Assembly (NCBI GenBank): GCA_938084675.1
Contig: CALKGM010000001.1
Coordinates: 1 to 64,000, forward strand
Direction of reading: 5' to 3'
DNA from: Candidatus Poseidoniaceae archaeon
Lineage (GTDB): Archaea > Thermoplasmatota > Poseidoniia > Poseidoniales > Poseidoniaceae
DNA: 64,000 nt
Shown: positions 8,500 to 17,973 of the stretch, piece by piece
Layout of the letters: each line of letters opens with the position of its first letter
How positions within the stretch are numbered: the stretch's first letter is position 1
Translations under genes and position numbers: made by a program
Notes under the pieces: generated by a model
What the model was told of the DNA's origin: nothing
Seen by the model: only the letters and a program-made list of their open reading frames with translations
Database searches by the model: none

Positions 8500-9933
8500 T
8501 CACTCTTCTTCATCATCGTCCAAGGCGAACACAAGTTTTCCGAGGAACACACGTTCCATGACACTCAGTTTACCTTCTGTGACAATTTCATCAAACTGCT
8601 TCTGCCATTTTCCAGGGGCTGGCATCAATCCAATACCGATGTTGATGAGGCTGATTTGGTCAAGACTTAGTCGCCCCCTTCGCAGGGCATATTCCGCTGC
8701 AACACGGGCTGACATGATAGCCACTTGTTGGTCGGTATAGCCAAGAACGGCTTGTAATTCCTTGAGCATGCGTTCCTCATAGGCGGTAATACGACCGTCT
8801 TTGATGGCCTCTCGCCAAGCCTCTTCCAGTGTTGGCGCACGTTCCGAGAGCAGAATCGCCAACGGTCGTGTGGCCTCAATGTTTTCAAGAACAATCTTGA
8901 GGATGACGACCAGCGGAATTGAGAGAATCATTCCGATGATGCCCCATAGCCAAAAGGAGAATGCCGTCACGACGAGAAGCAACACTGGAGAGATATCCAA
9001 TGCTCGCCCAGCCCAGCGAGTCTCAATCACGTTACCCCAAAGCTGTTGATTTGTAAGAAGCAATACCGTCAAGAAGATGACGGAAGATGGTTCAAGGAAT
9101 ATGAATCCAATGATCAACGGTGGAATGGTTGCGAGAAGGGAACCAATGTAGGGGACATAATTGAGAATAAACGTCAACAATGCCCAAGTAAACCACAGGT
9201 CAATTCCAAAGAACAACATGACAATCCCTGCACAGACTGCAGTACCAAATCCGACTCCAGTTTTTACGACGACATAGGTGTTCACACTGGCTTCAATTTG
9301 GTCCCGTATCATATGGACACGTTCACTTGCACCACCAGGCCATGCCCGTTCGATTCGCCCCGGGAGTAAACTCGCTTCAAAGATGATGAACAGAAGGAAG
9401 AAAATTACAGTAATTCCCATGATGAACAGCGAACCAACACTCGAGAGCAATTTTCCGAAGAGGTCTGATAGTTCAGAACCATCTGAGAATACGCCCATGG
9501 TAGCCATATCCTGCTCAAAGGTCCCAGTTACAGTTGCACCCGAGTCCATGATAGCATCGCCAAAAAGTGAGGAATTTTTTAGGTCATACCAACGATCGTT
9601 CAGGGACTCTGTGTATTCCGCCATCCTCACATCATCATCGGCAAGATTTGCTGCCTGTTCATAGGCAAAGAATCCAGCACTGAGGACCACGAGAATGGCC
9701 AACATCAGCATTGTAATGTACGAAAGCATCACTGGAAATCCCTGTTTTGAAAGCTTATTTGCACCGGGTTTAAGCACAAAGTAGATTCCCAAAGCAACGA
9801 ATAACGGCTGGAGGACATCAATCAAATAAATGAGCCATATCGTGACCAATGTCATCAGTATAGCTGCATGAGAGAACATCCCGAGACGATGGCGAAAATT
9901 ATGGCTGTTCCATATGTTACTCTTCTCTTCCAT
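8500..9933 (-). CDS. AI-2E transporter family (PerM/UPF0118) permease
   Basis: 477 residues with eight or so membrane helices in the family layout: two N-terminal helices, a long extracytoplasmic region (about 75-175), then clustered C-terminal helices including FILNYVPYIGSLLATIPP, the most conserved family block. Members export small molecules or act as Na+(Li+)/H+ antiporters; the substrate here is unknown. After the last helix there is a soluble extension of about 110 residues with EAWREAIKDGRITAYEERML and an acidic DDDEEE end. That extension is not part of the usual domain. Start chosen at 9933; the frame extends upstream into the MFS gene. It follows the MFS gene by 25 bp, so an operon is likely. 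Confidence 0.85.
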   Translation of the reverse strand: MEEKSNIWNSHNFRHRLGMFSHAAILMTLVTIWLIYLIDVLQPLFVALGIYFVLKPGANKLSKQGFPVMLSYITMLMLAILVVLSAGFFAYEQAANLADDDVRMAEYTESLNDRWYDLKNSSLFGDAIMDSGATVTGTFEQDMATMGVFSDGSELSDLFGKLLSSVGSLFIMGITVIFFLLFIIFEASLLPGRIERAWPGGASERVHMIRDQIEASVNTYVVVKTGVGFGTAVCAGIVMLFFGIDLWFTWALLTFILNYVPYIGSLLATIPPLIIGFIFLEPSSVIFLTVLLLTNQQLWGNVIETRWAGRALDISPVLLLVVTAFSFWLWGIIGMILSIPLVVILKIVLENIEATRPLAILLSERAPTLEEAWREAIKDGRITAYEERMLKELQAVLGYTDQQVAIMSARVAAEYALRRGRLSLDQISLINIGIGLMPAPGKWQKQFDEIVTEGKLSVMERVFLGKLVFALDDDEEE

Positions 9934-9958
9934 GGAGTTCCCAATACGGTTGACCTCT

Positions 9959-11323
9959 TCAAGACATCTCATGTATTGATTCTTCGGAAGTATGGGCCTC
10001 AGGAGGTCCAAGATGCGGTAAACGCCATGTGAGTAAAGTGGAGACAATCATCAAAAAACCACACAAGTGAAAGGCAGTATGGTAATCCCAAGGGAAGGTT
10101 CCTCGTACGGTTAATTCCCATACAATTCCACCCGTTAAAGGGCCAAGAATTCGAGCAAACGCTCCCAATGATTCTTGAGCACCCATCACCAATCCGAGTT
10201 CATATCCTTCATGGCGAGCAATCTGCGTCAAGTAGGTTGAAGAGGAGGGTTGGAAAATACCGTTCCCGATTGCGATTAAGGAACACACTACAAGTAGCCC
10301 AAGCCAAGCACTACCTGCTTGAGTGTAAGGAACCAAAACCAATCCAAGCCCTGTTGTCATAGCGGCGTAAGGAATAAGTCGACGAGTTCCAAATTTCCGA
10401 GAGAGTGGTCCAATGAGTACCCCCTGTGTAAAAATTCCAAAGAGACCGATCATTGCGAATACTCTGCCGTTATCCTTTTCGCTAAACCCTAAACCACCGT
10501 TAGCGATGTCCATTTCGGTATAGAGAATGAATACTGCATGCATGACTGTAAATCCGAGTGTGAACAACATAGTAACCCAAATCATTGCTCCAACACTACC
10601 TTTTCTCAACATTGAGAGAGAGTTTGTGAACATACCCTTCATTTCATCGCCCCATGAGCGCCGGTCATGTTTTGATTGTGCACTCAGGTCAAGAGATTCA
10701 GGGAGGTATCGGAGGGCTAGGATAAACGAACCGGTTGAAAGAACGCTTGCTATCACACAAGGCAAAAGGTACGGGTAGGTATCAAATACAGTCCCAACGA
10801 AAAAGTCCCATCGTTCTGCTGGGCTTGAAAATTCTCCTCCTAAAAATGGACCGATGGTAAAACCAAGGCCAAATGCCGCCCCGATAAGGCCCATCCGTGT
10901 GGCCAGTTGTTGAGGCGTGCTCACATCCCCAATGTATGCACGGGCTACAGCGATGTTTCCGTTGAACACACCAGCGAGGAATCGTGCTCCAAAGGCGAAC
11001 ATGAGCGTGTTGGAAAATCCGAAGGCCGTAAAGAACACGGTATTTCCCACCAGTCCAATCATCAGTACGGGGCGACGTCCAATTCGGTCAGACAATGCAC
11101 CCCAAAAGGGAGAAAAGAGGAATTGAGCGGCCGAATATGAAGTCATCAACAATCCGACCCAAAGTCCAATTTGGACGATTCCTTGTGCTTCAGCGAGGTC
11201 CTTGACCAGATAGGTTAGAAACGGAATGATAATTCCAAAACCGATCATATCGATCATGGTTACCATGAACAAAACAAATAATGCTGCCTTCCCCGTTGAT
11301 GGTGTATCTTCTTCTCCCATCAA
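9959..11323 (-). CDS. Major facilitator superfamily transporter (DHA1/TetA-like)
   Basis: 454 residues with twelve predicted helices. The MFS motif A lies in the TM2-TM3 loop (GALSDRIGRRPVL, about residues 80-92), and the RFLAGVFNGN block of the DHA1 drug-efflux family is in TM4. The motif C region reads GAAFGLGFTIGPFLGG (about 148-163), typical of proton-coupled antiporters. A cytoplasmic loop (about 208-235) separates the two halves. It is the upstream gene of a pair with the AI-2E-type permease, which suggests linked export functions. The substrate cannot be predicted. MMGEED at 11323 or the next Met are both possible starts. Confidence 0.85.
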   Translation of the reverse strand: MMGEEDTPSTGKAALFVLFMVTMIDMIGFGIIIPFLTYLVKDLAEAQGIVQIGLWVGLLMTSYSAAQFLFSPFWGALSDRIGRRPVLMIGLVGNTVFFTAFGFSNTLMFAFGARFLAGVFNGNIAVARAYIGDVSTPQQLATRMGLIGAAFGLGFTIGPFLGGEFSSPAERWDFFVGTVFDTYPYLLPCVIASVLSTGSFILALRYLPESLDLSAQSKHDRRSWGDEMKGMFTNSLSMLRKGSVGAMIWVTMLFTLGFTVMHAVFILYTEMDIANGGLGFSEKDNGRVFAMIGLFGIFTQGVLIGPLSRKFGTRRLIPYAAMTTGLGLVLVPYTQAGSAWLGLLVVCSLIAIGNGIFQPSSSTYLTQIARHEGYELGLVMGAQESLGAFARILGPLTGGIVWELTVRGTFPWDYHTAFHLCGFLMIVSTLLTWRLPHLGPPEAHTSEESIHEMS

Positions 11324-11402
11324 GTCACCGTCCTTTCCAGTTCAGTCTTGCTTTTCTAGTCCACTACTGTATTTGGACAACTCAAGCATTTTGAGCGAAC
11401 TT

Positions 11403-13457
11403 TCAAACAATCGAAATCTTAGATTGAACTTCTGGAGTTAGGCGGTCAATCACGGCTTCCAATCGTTCTACGAGTCCTGCCTTTTGTTCGTGCTTAATCA
11501 GCGCATACTTCATGACTTCATCCAGTGTATCAACTGCAACGACTTCAACCATATTTTCAAATCGCTCATCAAGAAGAACATCTTGCATGTTTGCTCGGGG
11601 TACAACGATGGTTTTCACACCCGAACGGGCTGCTGCCTCAATCTTGGCAGTAACTCCACCAATTGGGAGAACTTCTCCACGCACTGAAAGGGAACCGGTC
11701 ATTGCGAGGTCTTGACGAATCGGGATGTTTTCCAAGGCTGAGATAATGGCAGTAGCAATAGTAATGGAAGCAGAATCTCCATCAACACCGTGGGTGTCAA
11801 CGAACTGAATGTGGATATCATAATCCGAAATATCCTTTCCAGTAAGTTTCTTGATGACTGCACTGACATTGGTTACGCTTTCCTTTGCGAGGTCTGAGAG
11901 ACCACCGGTGGCGTGAATCTTACCTCCACCGCCAAACGATGGAGTAACCAGTGCCTCAACAGGTAGCATGATTCCACTGAAATCCGAAAGGCCAGAATTC
12001 GCTCCGAGAACCGCAAGACCGTTGACACGACCAATTCGCTCTCCGGTGTTGACCAGCATTGCGTAATCTTGACGACGCTCAATCATTCGGTCTGCAACTT
12101 GTTGTTCCAGCGGCTTTGCAATGTTGCGTGCACCGAGAACGTGTTCCGCTGAGGTGAGTGGTGCACCTGCTTCAACTGCGAGGTCACCGGCGATTCGAAC
12201 CAGCCCACCGAGTTCACGGAGACGAAGCGATAGTTTTCCTCGACGACCAGCTCTTCGTTGTGCTTCTCGCAAGATGATTGCTACCGCACTCTTGTCAAAG
12301 TGGGGAATTTCACGAACTGTGTCCAAATCACGGCGTACTTCTTGTGCAATGAAGCGAATCAATCGGCGACGATTCCTGGACGTGTCCGGCATTTCCGAGT
12401 TCACATAGACTTCGTAACCGTATCCACGGATACGACTTCGTAGAGCGGGGTGCATTCCTTGTATCGCATCGAGGTTACCTGCTGCGATCAGTATGAAGTC
12501 ACAAGGAACAGGCTCGGTCTTTGTTAGCGCACCAGATGAGCGCTCAGAGCGTCCCGAAATAGGGAATGCTCGCTCTTGCATTGCCGTGAGAAGAGCTTGC
12601 TGCTCTTCAAGACGAAGAAGGTTGATTTCATCAATATACAGAACTCCCTTGTGAGCACGGTGTATAGCACCGGGCTCAACCCGGTCGTGAGCAGGAGTTT
12701 CCATACCACCAGACTGGAACGGGTCGTGACGAACATCGCCGAGCAAGGACCCCGATAATGTAGCCGTTGCATCAATAAAGGATGGAAGGGCATTTGGTTC
12801 GTGCTTCACGAGTACTTTTGGGATGCGGCTGTTATCAACAGAACCGAGACGGCTACGGATGAACATGTAGCCAAACACGAGAAGAAATCCACCGAAAAGC
12901 AGTGTAAATAAATCTCCAGATTGAAGGGCTGCGATGAGAATCAAAAAGCCAATTGCTGCAAAAGCAATGAACAGCATTTTCTGAGATTTTTCACGTTGTT
13001 GACGAATTGCTTCTTTCTGAACCTTCACAATTCTTTCAGCACGACCAGAAGGCACGGTACGAACGCGAGGTACGTTCTCATCGTCTTCGTTTGGGTAGAC
13101 GAGAACATCCTCGAGGGCGTCACGAGGGAGTAAATCCGTCATTGAACGAGCGAGCATGGACTTTCCGGTACCGGGGTCCCCGATCATCAACATGTGACGG
13201 CGTTGTTCTGCCGCTTTCTTGATGACAACTGAACCTGCCTCTTGTCCAATGACTTGGTCAACGAGGCGCTCGGGAATGGGGACGTCTTCAGTGGATTCGA
13301 AATCTACGGTTGAAATCCAGTCACTGACCGATGAATTGAGAACTTCATCAGTTCCGCCTGCTTCGGGGGCCCAAACAGTGACCTCTTCAACAGGAGCCTC
13401 ATCAACATCCTCTTCAGCAGCGGGGGCCGCTGGTTCAAGAGCGTCTTCGTCAGCCAT
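11403..13457 (-). CDS. lonB: Membrane-anchored ATP-dependent protease LonB
   Basis: Archaeal LonB degrades misfolded and regulatory proteins at the membrane. 684 residues in this order: an acidic, Ala/Glu/Pro-rich N-terminal extension (about 1-55); AAA+ domain with Walker A GDPGTGKS at 93-100; a two-helix membrane hairpin inserted in the AAA+ module (about 163-205), diagnostic of LonB; Walker B with LYIDEINLL; sensor and SRIRGYG region; and the C-terminal Ser-Lys protease domain with DGDSAS (catalytic Ser) and the later [10 protein letters not shown] (catalytic Lys). The acidic extension is longer than in most LonB. A GAGGTGAG Shine-Dalgarno directly precedes the ATG. Confidence 0.95.
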   Translation of the reverse strand: MADEDALEPAAPAAEEDVDEAPVEEVTVWAPEAGGTDEVLNSSVSDWISTVDFESTEDVPIPERLVDQVIGQEAGSVVIKKAAEQRRHMLMIGDPGTGKSMLARSMTDLLPRDALEDVLVYPNEDDENVPRVRTVPSGRAERIVKVQKEAIRQQREKSQKMLFIAFAAIGFLILIAALQSGDLFTLLFGGFLLVFGYMFIRSRLGSVDNSRIPKVLVKHEPNALPSFIDATATLSGSLLGDVRHDPFQSGGMETPAHDRVEPGAIHRAHKGVLYIDEINLLRLEEQQALLTAMQERAFPISGRSERSSGALTKTEPVPCDFILIAAGNLDAIQGMHPALRSRIRGYGYEVYVNSEMPDTSRNRRRLIRFIAQEVRRDLDTVREIPHFDKSAVAIILREAQRRAGRRGKLSLRLRELGGLVRIAGDLAVEAGAPLTSAEHVLGARNIAKPLEQQVADRMIERRQDYAMLVNTGERIGRVNGLAVLGANSGLSDFSGIMLPVEALVTPSFGGGGKIHATGGLSDLAKESVTNVSAVIKKLTGKDISDYDIHIQFVDTHGVDGDSASITIATAIISALENIPIRQDLAMTGSLSVRGEVLPIGGVTAKIEAAARSGVKTIVVPRANMQDVLLDERFENMVEVVAVDTLDEVMKYALIKHEQKAGLVERLEAVIDRLTPEVQSKISIV

Positions 13458-13500
13458 ATTCTCACCTCAGTTGTGCTCCCCTTTAGGGGTATGCTTTGGC

Positions 13501-13509
13501 GTATAATTG
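13501..13509 (-). promoter_or_regulatory. TATA-like box of lonB
   Basis: Minus-strand CAATTATAC is centred about 48 nt before the lonB ATG. It would give a leader of about 20 nt carrying the GAGGTGAG Shine-Dalgarno. A CCCC-TTTA-GGGG hairpin (13478-13489) sits at the expected transcription start. Confidence 0.4.
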
Positions 13510-13532
13510 CTTACCCGATAAAAAAGATGCAA

Positions 13533-16500
13533 TCATTGTTGATTCATCTGGTCAAGATATTGTTGTCCGTAGTACGACCACTGCTCCATGGTCCAGCCGG
13601 CGGGAAGGCCACCTGGCGGCAATGCTGGCCCTGCGGCTGGCGCAACGGGAGCAGGCATGACTACAGGCTGTGCAACGGGTTGTGGAGCAGCCACTGGAGC
13701 CACGTAAGCAACGGGTTGTTGGAAAATCTCCTGAGCGCCACCGTACATTGAGTTTGCAATTGCATCGTGGGCTGGAAGAGATGCTTCGTTCCATTTGGTC
13801 TCGATGACGTCATCCTTGCCACTTCGCACAAACATCAAACCAAGCAATGAAGCGACGATGAGAATACCGATGACCATGATAATGACGTTGGTATCAAGGC
13901 CGGACTCTTCCGAATCATTGGCGCTCTTGATGTCGTCAGACGGACAGTCTGCCCTATCATCTTCACAAGCAAGTTTGTAATCTGTGTTGAGCACTGAAAG
14001 TTCCGCTTCCATAGCAGTAGTATCGCCATCTTCCGATTCAATGGAAGCCTCAAGGGCTTCGATCTTAGAAGTCAAATCAGTGATGTAGTCAGTCAACATT
14101 TCATCACCCATGTCAGCGGGCTTCGGCATTTCTTCGGTGATGGAGAACTTCATCCCACCGTCCAAAGAACGGTATTCGTCGCCGTTATCGCTAACACCGT
14201 AGATTTCTATTTTGTAGTAGTCCATGTACTTTGAACCGCTTGGACGAGCCAAATCCTCATCGTTGAAGATGGACTTGATATCAAGTTCCTCGGACCAGCC
14301 AACATTAGACTTTGCAACGTTAAGAGAGGTTTCACGTAGGCCCTCACAGGTTCCTGTGAGGTCGCTGCAAAGATTCCAGGTGACATCAATTGTTGTGAAT
14401 ACTGGTGCTGAATCAGTTAGTATCATTGTAGCCGTTGGGGTTTGGCCAACATACGTGCCCTCCAAATTGATGAACATCAACCCGCTACCATCGTTTTCAG
14501 TGGACAGGGTGAACGGATATGCATCAAATACATCGACTGTAATGCTGTAGACGTTTGTAGCAAATCCATCAGTAGCAGCAATCGATACGGTCTGTTCTCC
14601 GGTTTCGTCAAAGAGGAGAATCATGTTTCCATCCAGGATGTTGTATCGAGCCGCTCCTGGTTCGGATGGAGTAACCGTGATGAACGCCTGTTCAACCGGG
14701 CTGTCAATATCGGTCATCCGTGCTTTGAGATTGATAATCATCTGCTTTCCACGCTTGAGTTGGAAGTCTTCAATATCGGTGAGGTCTATTCTTGGGGCGT
14801 CGTTGATTGGATTGATTCGAATTGTAACGGTTTGGTCTGAGAATTGTTCCCCATCGCTTGCCCGCAGGGTAACAATGGATTCTCCGTTAACATCGTCATC
14901 AACCGTCCTGAAATTGAGAGTAGCACCATTCGATGTTTTGACAAGGTCAACGGTGAGGGCATCTGGATTGGTCTGAGAGATGACCTCGAGGTCAAGTTCT
15001 GCAGCATTTACAGCGGCTCCGTTTGAATCCGTATCGGTTACATACTGGTTAAGGATTAGAGAACCGGTTCCAGATTCATCAATGAGTTGTAGCGGAAGCC
15101 CTGACCATCGTGGTTGACCGTTTTCAATGACGTTAAACAGAAGAGTTCCATATGGCGTAATGCCGGTGTCGGAGTAATCTCCGCCATCATCAACAGTAAC
15201 TTCAATTCCTTTTTGGCCCTCTGGACATCCCTCATCGTAAGGGAAGAGGACTTCCACTTCTTGGGTTGCAGCATGCCATGCCACGAAATTAGGATCGCTT
15301 GAGGTTATGATCAACTGTGAAAGTGGTGTTTCTGGGTCTGAGATATGCCCAATCATGCTCACCTTTGTGCTGATATCGCACATGACCGTTGGGACTGGGT
15401 CTGCAACAACGGTAGGCTCACCGTTCGCAAGTTCAAATCCATCTGAACCAGAGGACACTGCCCAGTTACTGGTTTGTCCGCGTGCGTCTACAGTTCGAGA
15501 GCGTATGTCATAAACACCAGATGGCATGTCGAGCGTTGGAGAAATCACGTACTGGCGTCCTTCGTTTGGTGTATCACGGTAGACGATAGAGTCGCCACCC
15601 GAAATGATGCTCGCATCCCACTGGCTCAGACCGGTCGGAGAAACTTCAATCTCAAAGGTCATTGTATCAATCGTGTCAATGTTATCGTCAGCACTTCCCT
15701 TGGCAAGAATGGTCAAGTGACTTCCTCGCTCAACGACGTTGGTGTCAATAACTTGAGCTTTCTTTGCGAGTGGTGGACGGTCATGGTCAAGTTGTGTTTC
15801 TTGCATGTTATTGCTTGCAGCCATATCTCCTGTGAGACTGACCAAACGGCTACCAAAGGTAGTCTTCCATGCGTTGCTTGGAAGGGATGAGGTGTCAAAG
15901 TTCGCTGTAGCGGACAAGTACGACGAGCCAGATGCAACGTTTAGGGTTGGAACAGACGCGGAATCAATGACAGTAGTTGAAACACCGTTCTTGTAGTAGA
16001 ATTCTACTTGACCACCGTCGGTGTAATCCAAATCTCCAGTGTTTTTGACATCGGCACTCATTGTGACGATGTCGCCGGTCATGTATGTGGGGTCACCCAT
16101 TGAGTTGGCCACTGAGAAATCAGTAATTCCAATATCCATCTTTGGTCCCATAGTTGAGTCGATTGCATGATAGACGTGAGGGCTACTGCCTCCAACGCTG
16201 ACTTGGTTCCCACTGATGAGCGCCGCAACGACAACTGCGTTTGATGTTCCACCTGCGATCAGGCTTGTTGGAACACCCGTCCATGAGAGGGACTGTTGAG
16301 TGGATGAGGGGGAAACACTTGCAAAGGATGTTCCTGAACCGCTGCTCTGTGTTTTGTAGGTGTCTCCAGAGGTGAGCCAGCCCATCCAGCAGTTGTAGCC
16401 GTGTGGGAGTGCGCTTCCACTGCTTGAGTAGGTGTAAGTAGTGCATTCTTCTTCAACAATAGCGGCATAGAGTTTCATATTGGATGCAGCAGAACCTGAG

Positions 16501-17051
16501 CCTGTGTACTTGTATGAGATATCAATGTCAAATGAACCACCGTTAGCAGATATTGCAGCGGTCATACCATAATCATTGGTTGAGGTGTGCATTCCACCTC
16601 CTGCAGTGAATTCGTCATCGTAGGAGTCGTAATTTGATGATGCACCGGATTGGCGGATGTCGGTACGGTCTCCGAAATATGCATCGGGTGCGCCGCCAGT
16701 AGGCCACTGCCATGAATATGGAGCAACGTTTCCAGCACGTGCTGTGTTGGTAGAGCCATACGAAGCAGACATGTAGGTGACGTAAACATATTCATCGGGG
16801 AAGTCCGTCTTGAGTTTGTGATGTGCAGCAGAGCCACCACCCGCTTTGTAGCAGTGCGGGCAGTTGTCTGATGAGATGTATTGTGCGAATACGACGTGAC
16901 CAGGAGACGTTGCTGCACTGTAGACGACAGGCTCGTCGTCCAGCGATTGTTGTGCTTCAATAGGATTCAAATCAGTCGTCAGTCCTGTGAGGGTGCTGAT
17001 GAAAAACAGCAAAACGATTGAGAGAGCCAAGGTGCGAACGGTTCCTTTCAT
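13533..17051 (-). CDS. Giant secreted protein: thioredoxin-like domain, Ig/cadherin-like repeats, C-terminal anchor
   Basis: 1172 residues. A signal peptide (about 1-26) is followed by a thioredoxin-like domain with a CPHC active site at 64-67 and a later GGAPDAYFGD resembling the cis-Pro loop. Next come a CARDB-like adhesion domain (about 310-420) and several Ig/cadherin-type domains with DTDSNGAAV and DVNGES calcium-type loops (about 650-870). A linker with a possible coiled coil (about 1010-1050) leads to one membrane helix (about 1068-1090) and a Pro/Ala/Val-rich cytoplasmic tail ending in GLPAGWTMEQWSYYGQQYL. The architecture suggests a surface protein with extracytoplasmic disulfide or peptide chemistry. 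Oxidoreductase activity is inferred from the motif only. Confidence 0.7.
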   Translation of the reverse strand: MKGTVRTLALSIVLLFFISTLTGLTTDLNPIEAQQSLDDEPVVYSAATSPGHVVFAQYISSDNCPHCYKAGGGSAAHHKLKTDFPDEYVYVTYMSASYGSTNTARAGNVAPYSWQWPTGGAPDAYFGDRTDIRQSGASSNYDSYDDEFTAGGGMHTSTNDYGMTAAISANGGSFDIDISYKYTGSGSAASNMKLYAAIVEEECTTYTYSSSGSALPHGYNCWMGWLTSGDTYKTQSSGSGTSFASVSPSSTQQSLSWTGVPTSLIAGGTSNAVVVAALISGNQVSVGGSSPHVYHAIDSTMGPKMDIGITDFSVANSMGDPTYMTGDIVTMSADVKNTGDLDYTDGGQVEFYYKNGVSTTVIDSASVPTLNVASGSSYLSATANFDTSSLPSNAWKTTFGSRLVSLTGDMAASNNMQETQLDHDRPPLAKKAQVIDTNVVERGSHLTILAKGSADDNIDTIDTMTFEIEVSPTGLSQWDASIISGGDSIVYRDTPNEGRQYVISPTLDMPSGVYDIRSRTVDARGQTSNWAVSSGSDGFELANGEPTVVADPVPTVMCDISTKVSMIGHISDPETPLSQLIITSSDPNFVAWHAATQEVEVLFPYDEGCPEGQKGIEVTVDDGGDYSDTGITPYGTLLFNVIENGQPRWSGLPLQLIDESGTGSLILNQYVTDTDSNGAAVNAAELDLEVISQTNPDALTVDLVKTSNGATLNFRTVDDDVNGESIVTLRASDGEQFSDQTVTIRINPINDAPRIDLTDIEDFQLKRGKQMIINLKARMTDIDSPVEQAFITVTPSEPGAARYNILDGNMILLFDETGEQTVSIAATDGFATNVYSITVDVFDAYPFTLSTENDGSGLMFINLEGTYVGQTPTATMILTDSAPVFTTIDVTWNLCSDLTGTCEGLRETSLNVAKSNVGWSEELDIKSIFNDEDLARPSGSKYMDYYKIEIYGVSDNGDEYRSLDGGMKFSITEEMPKPADMGDEMLTDYITDLTSKIEALEASIESEDGDTTAMEAELSVLNTDYKLACEDDRADCPSDDIKSANDSEESGLDTNVIIMVIGILIVASLLGLMFVRSGKDDVIETKWNEASLPAHDAIANSMYGGAQEIFQQPVAYVAPVAAPQPVAQPVVMPAPVAPAAGPALPPGGLPAGWTMEQWSYYGQQYLDQMNQQ

Positions 17052-17070
17052 GCCCTGCGGAAGATTAGGA

Positions 17071-17080
17071 CAGTATATGA
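17071..17080 (-). promoter_or_regulatory. TATA-like box of the thioredoxin-like giant protein gene
   Basis: Minus-strand TCATATACTG is centred about 25 nt before the ATG at 17051, the spacing expected for leaderless transcription. Confidence 0.4.
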
Positions 17081-17121
17081 AATACCCGCATAGATGTCAA
17101 AAACAGCAATTACTAAAATTG

Positions 17122-17130
17122 ATATATAAA
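17122..17130 (+). promoter_or_regulatory. TATA-like box of trmI
   Basis: ATATATAAA lies about 60 nt before the trmI start. A start near 17155 would leave a leader of about 33 nt with a GGTGG Shine-Dalgarno near 17176. The 136-bp gap is the divergent promoter region of the two genes and is very AT-rich. Confidence 0.4.
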
Positions 17131-17187
17131 ATTAATAATTTACTACAACGATTGTAAGTTTAAGTCTGAGAAGAAGGTGGGGAAAAC

Positions 17188-17973
17188 ATGACCAGTGACG
17201 CTTGGGCAGTACTCGTGGAAGAAGATGGCAAAGTCCATGTCGTTGAAATGACATCAGGTTCCAGGAAAATCAAGGGACTGGGAGTATTTGACCCACTCGA
17301 AATAATCACACCGGTTGCCATTGGTGAGAAAGTTGGCATCGGTCAAAAACTACTCACGAGAATGCCTACCCGGCTCCCGGAACTCAACAAAGGAATGTTG
17401 CGTAGAGCGCAAACCATCAGTTCAAAGGATGCGGGTTGGTTCACCGCACGCTTGGGAATTGGTTCCGGCGATCGTGTTCTTGAGGCAGGAATCGGGAGTG
17501 CTGGTTTGTCGCTCCATCTTGCAAGGGCACTGGGTGGGAGTGGAACCCACATCACTGTTGAGCCGCGGGCTGAACATGCTGAGGTCGGTTTAGAGAATTT
17601 ACGAAGAGCTCGAGAAAGTTGGGTTGAGTTCCCTACTCACCATCATGTTGAGGGGGCTATCGAAGACGTGACTGAAACAATTCAAATCCATAGCGATGAA
17701 TTTGATGCCATTATATTGGACCTCCCCGACCATCCTCCGGCAATTTCTGCAGTCGCCCCAATGCTTGCAATAGGTGGACGGATAGCATGCTATTGCCCGG
17801 TAACTCAGCAACTTGAGCGAGCATGGGAAGCATGTGAAGAAGCTGGATTGAATGTTGAGTGGGCTGGCGAATTGATGGAACGCCAGTGGGGACGCGCCTC
17901 AAAAGGTGGCGTGCGCCCCGTAAACGGTCCGTTTGGACACACCGCATTCTTGCTCATTGCTCAGCGGTTATAA
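17188..17973 (+). CDS. trmI: tRNA (adenine-N1)-methyltransferase, TrmI family
   Basis: Archaeal TrmI uses S-adenosylmethionine to methylate N1 of adenines 57 and 58 in the tRNA T loop. 261 residues: an N-terminal beta-rich domain (about 1-65), then RRAQTISSKDAGWFTARLGI preceding the Rossmann fold. SAM motif I reads VLEAGIGSAGLSLHLA (about 99-114) and the acidic loop is TVEPR. The catalytic-region motif is DLPDHPP, and the family end block is GVRPVNGPFGHTAFLL. All are TrmI features. Length is normal. It diverges from the preceding giant gene and converges with the next one. Confidence 0.9.
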   Translation: MTSDAWAVLVEEDGKVHVVEMTSGSRKIKGLGVFDPLEIITPVAIGEKVGIGQKLLTRMPTRLPELNKGMLRRAQTISSKDAGWFTARLGIGSGDRVLEAGIGSAGLSLHLARALGGSGTHITVEPRAEHAEVGLENLRRARESWVEFPTHHHVEGAIEDVTETIQIHSDEFDAIILDLPDHPPAISAVAPMLAIGGRIACYCPVTQQLERAWEACEEAGLNVEWAGELMERQWGRASKGGVRPVNGPFGHTAFLLIAQRL

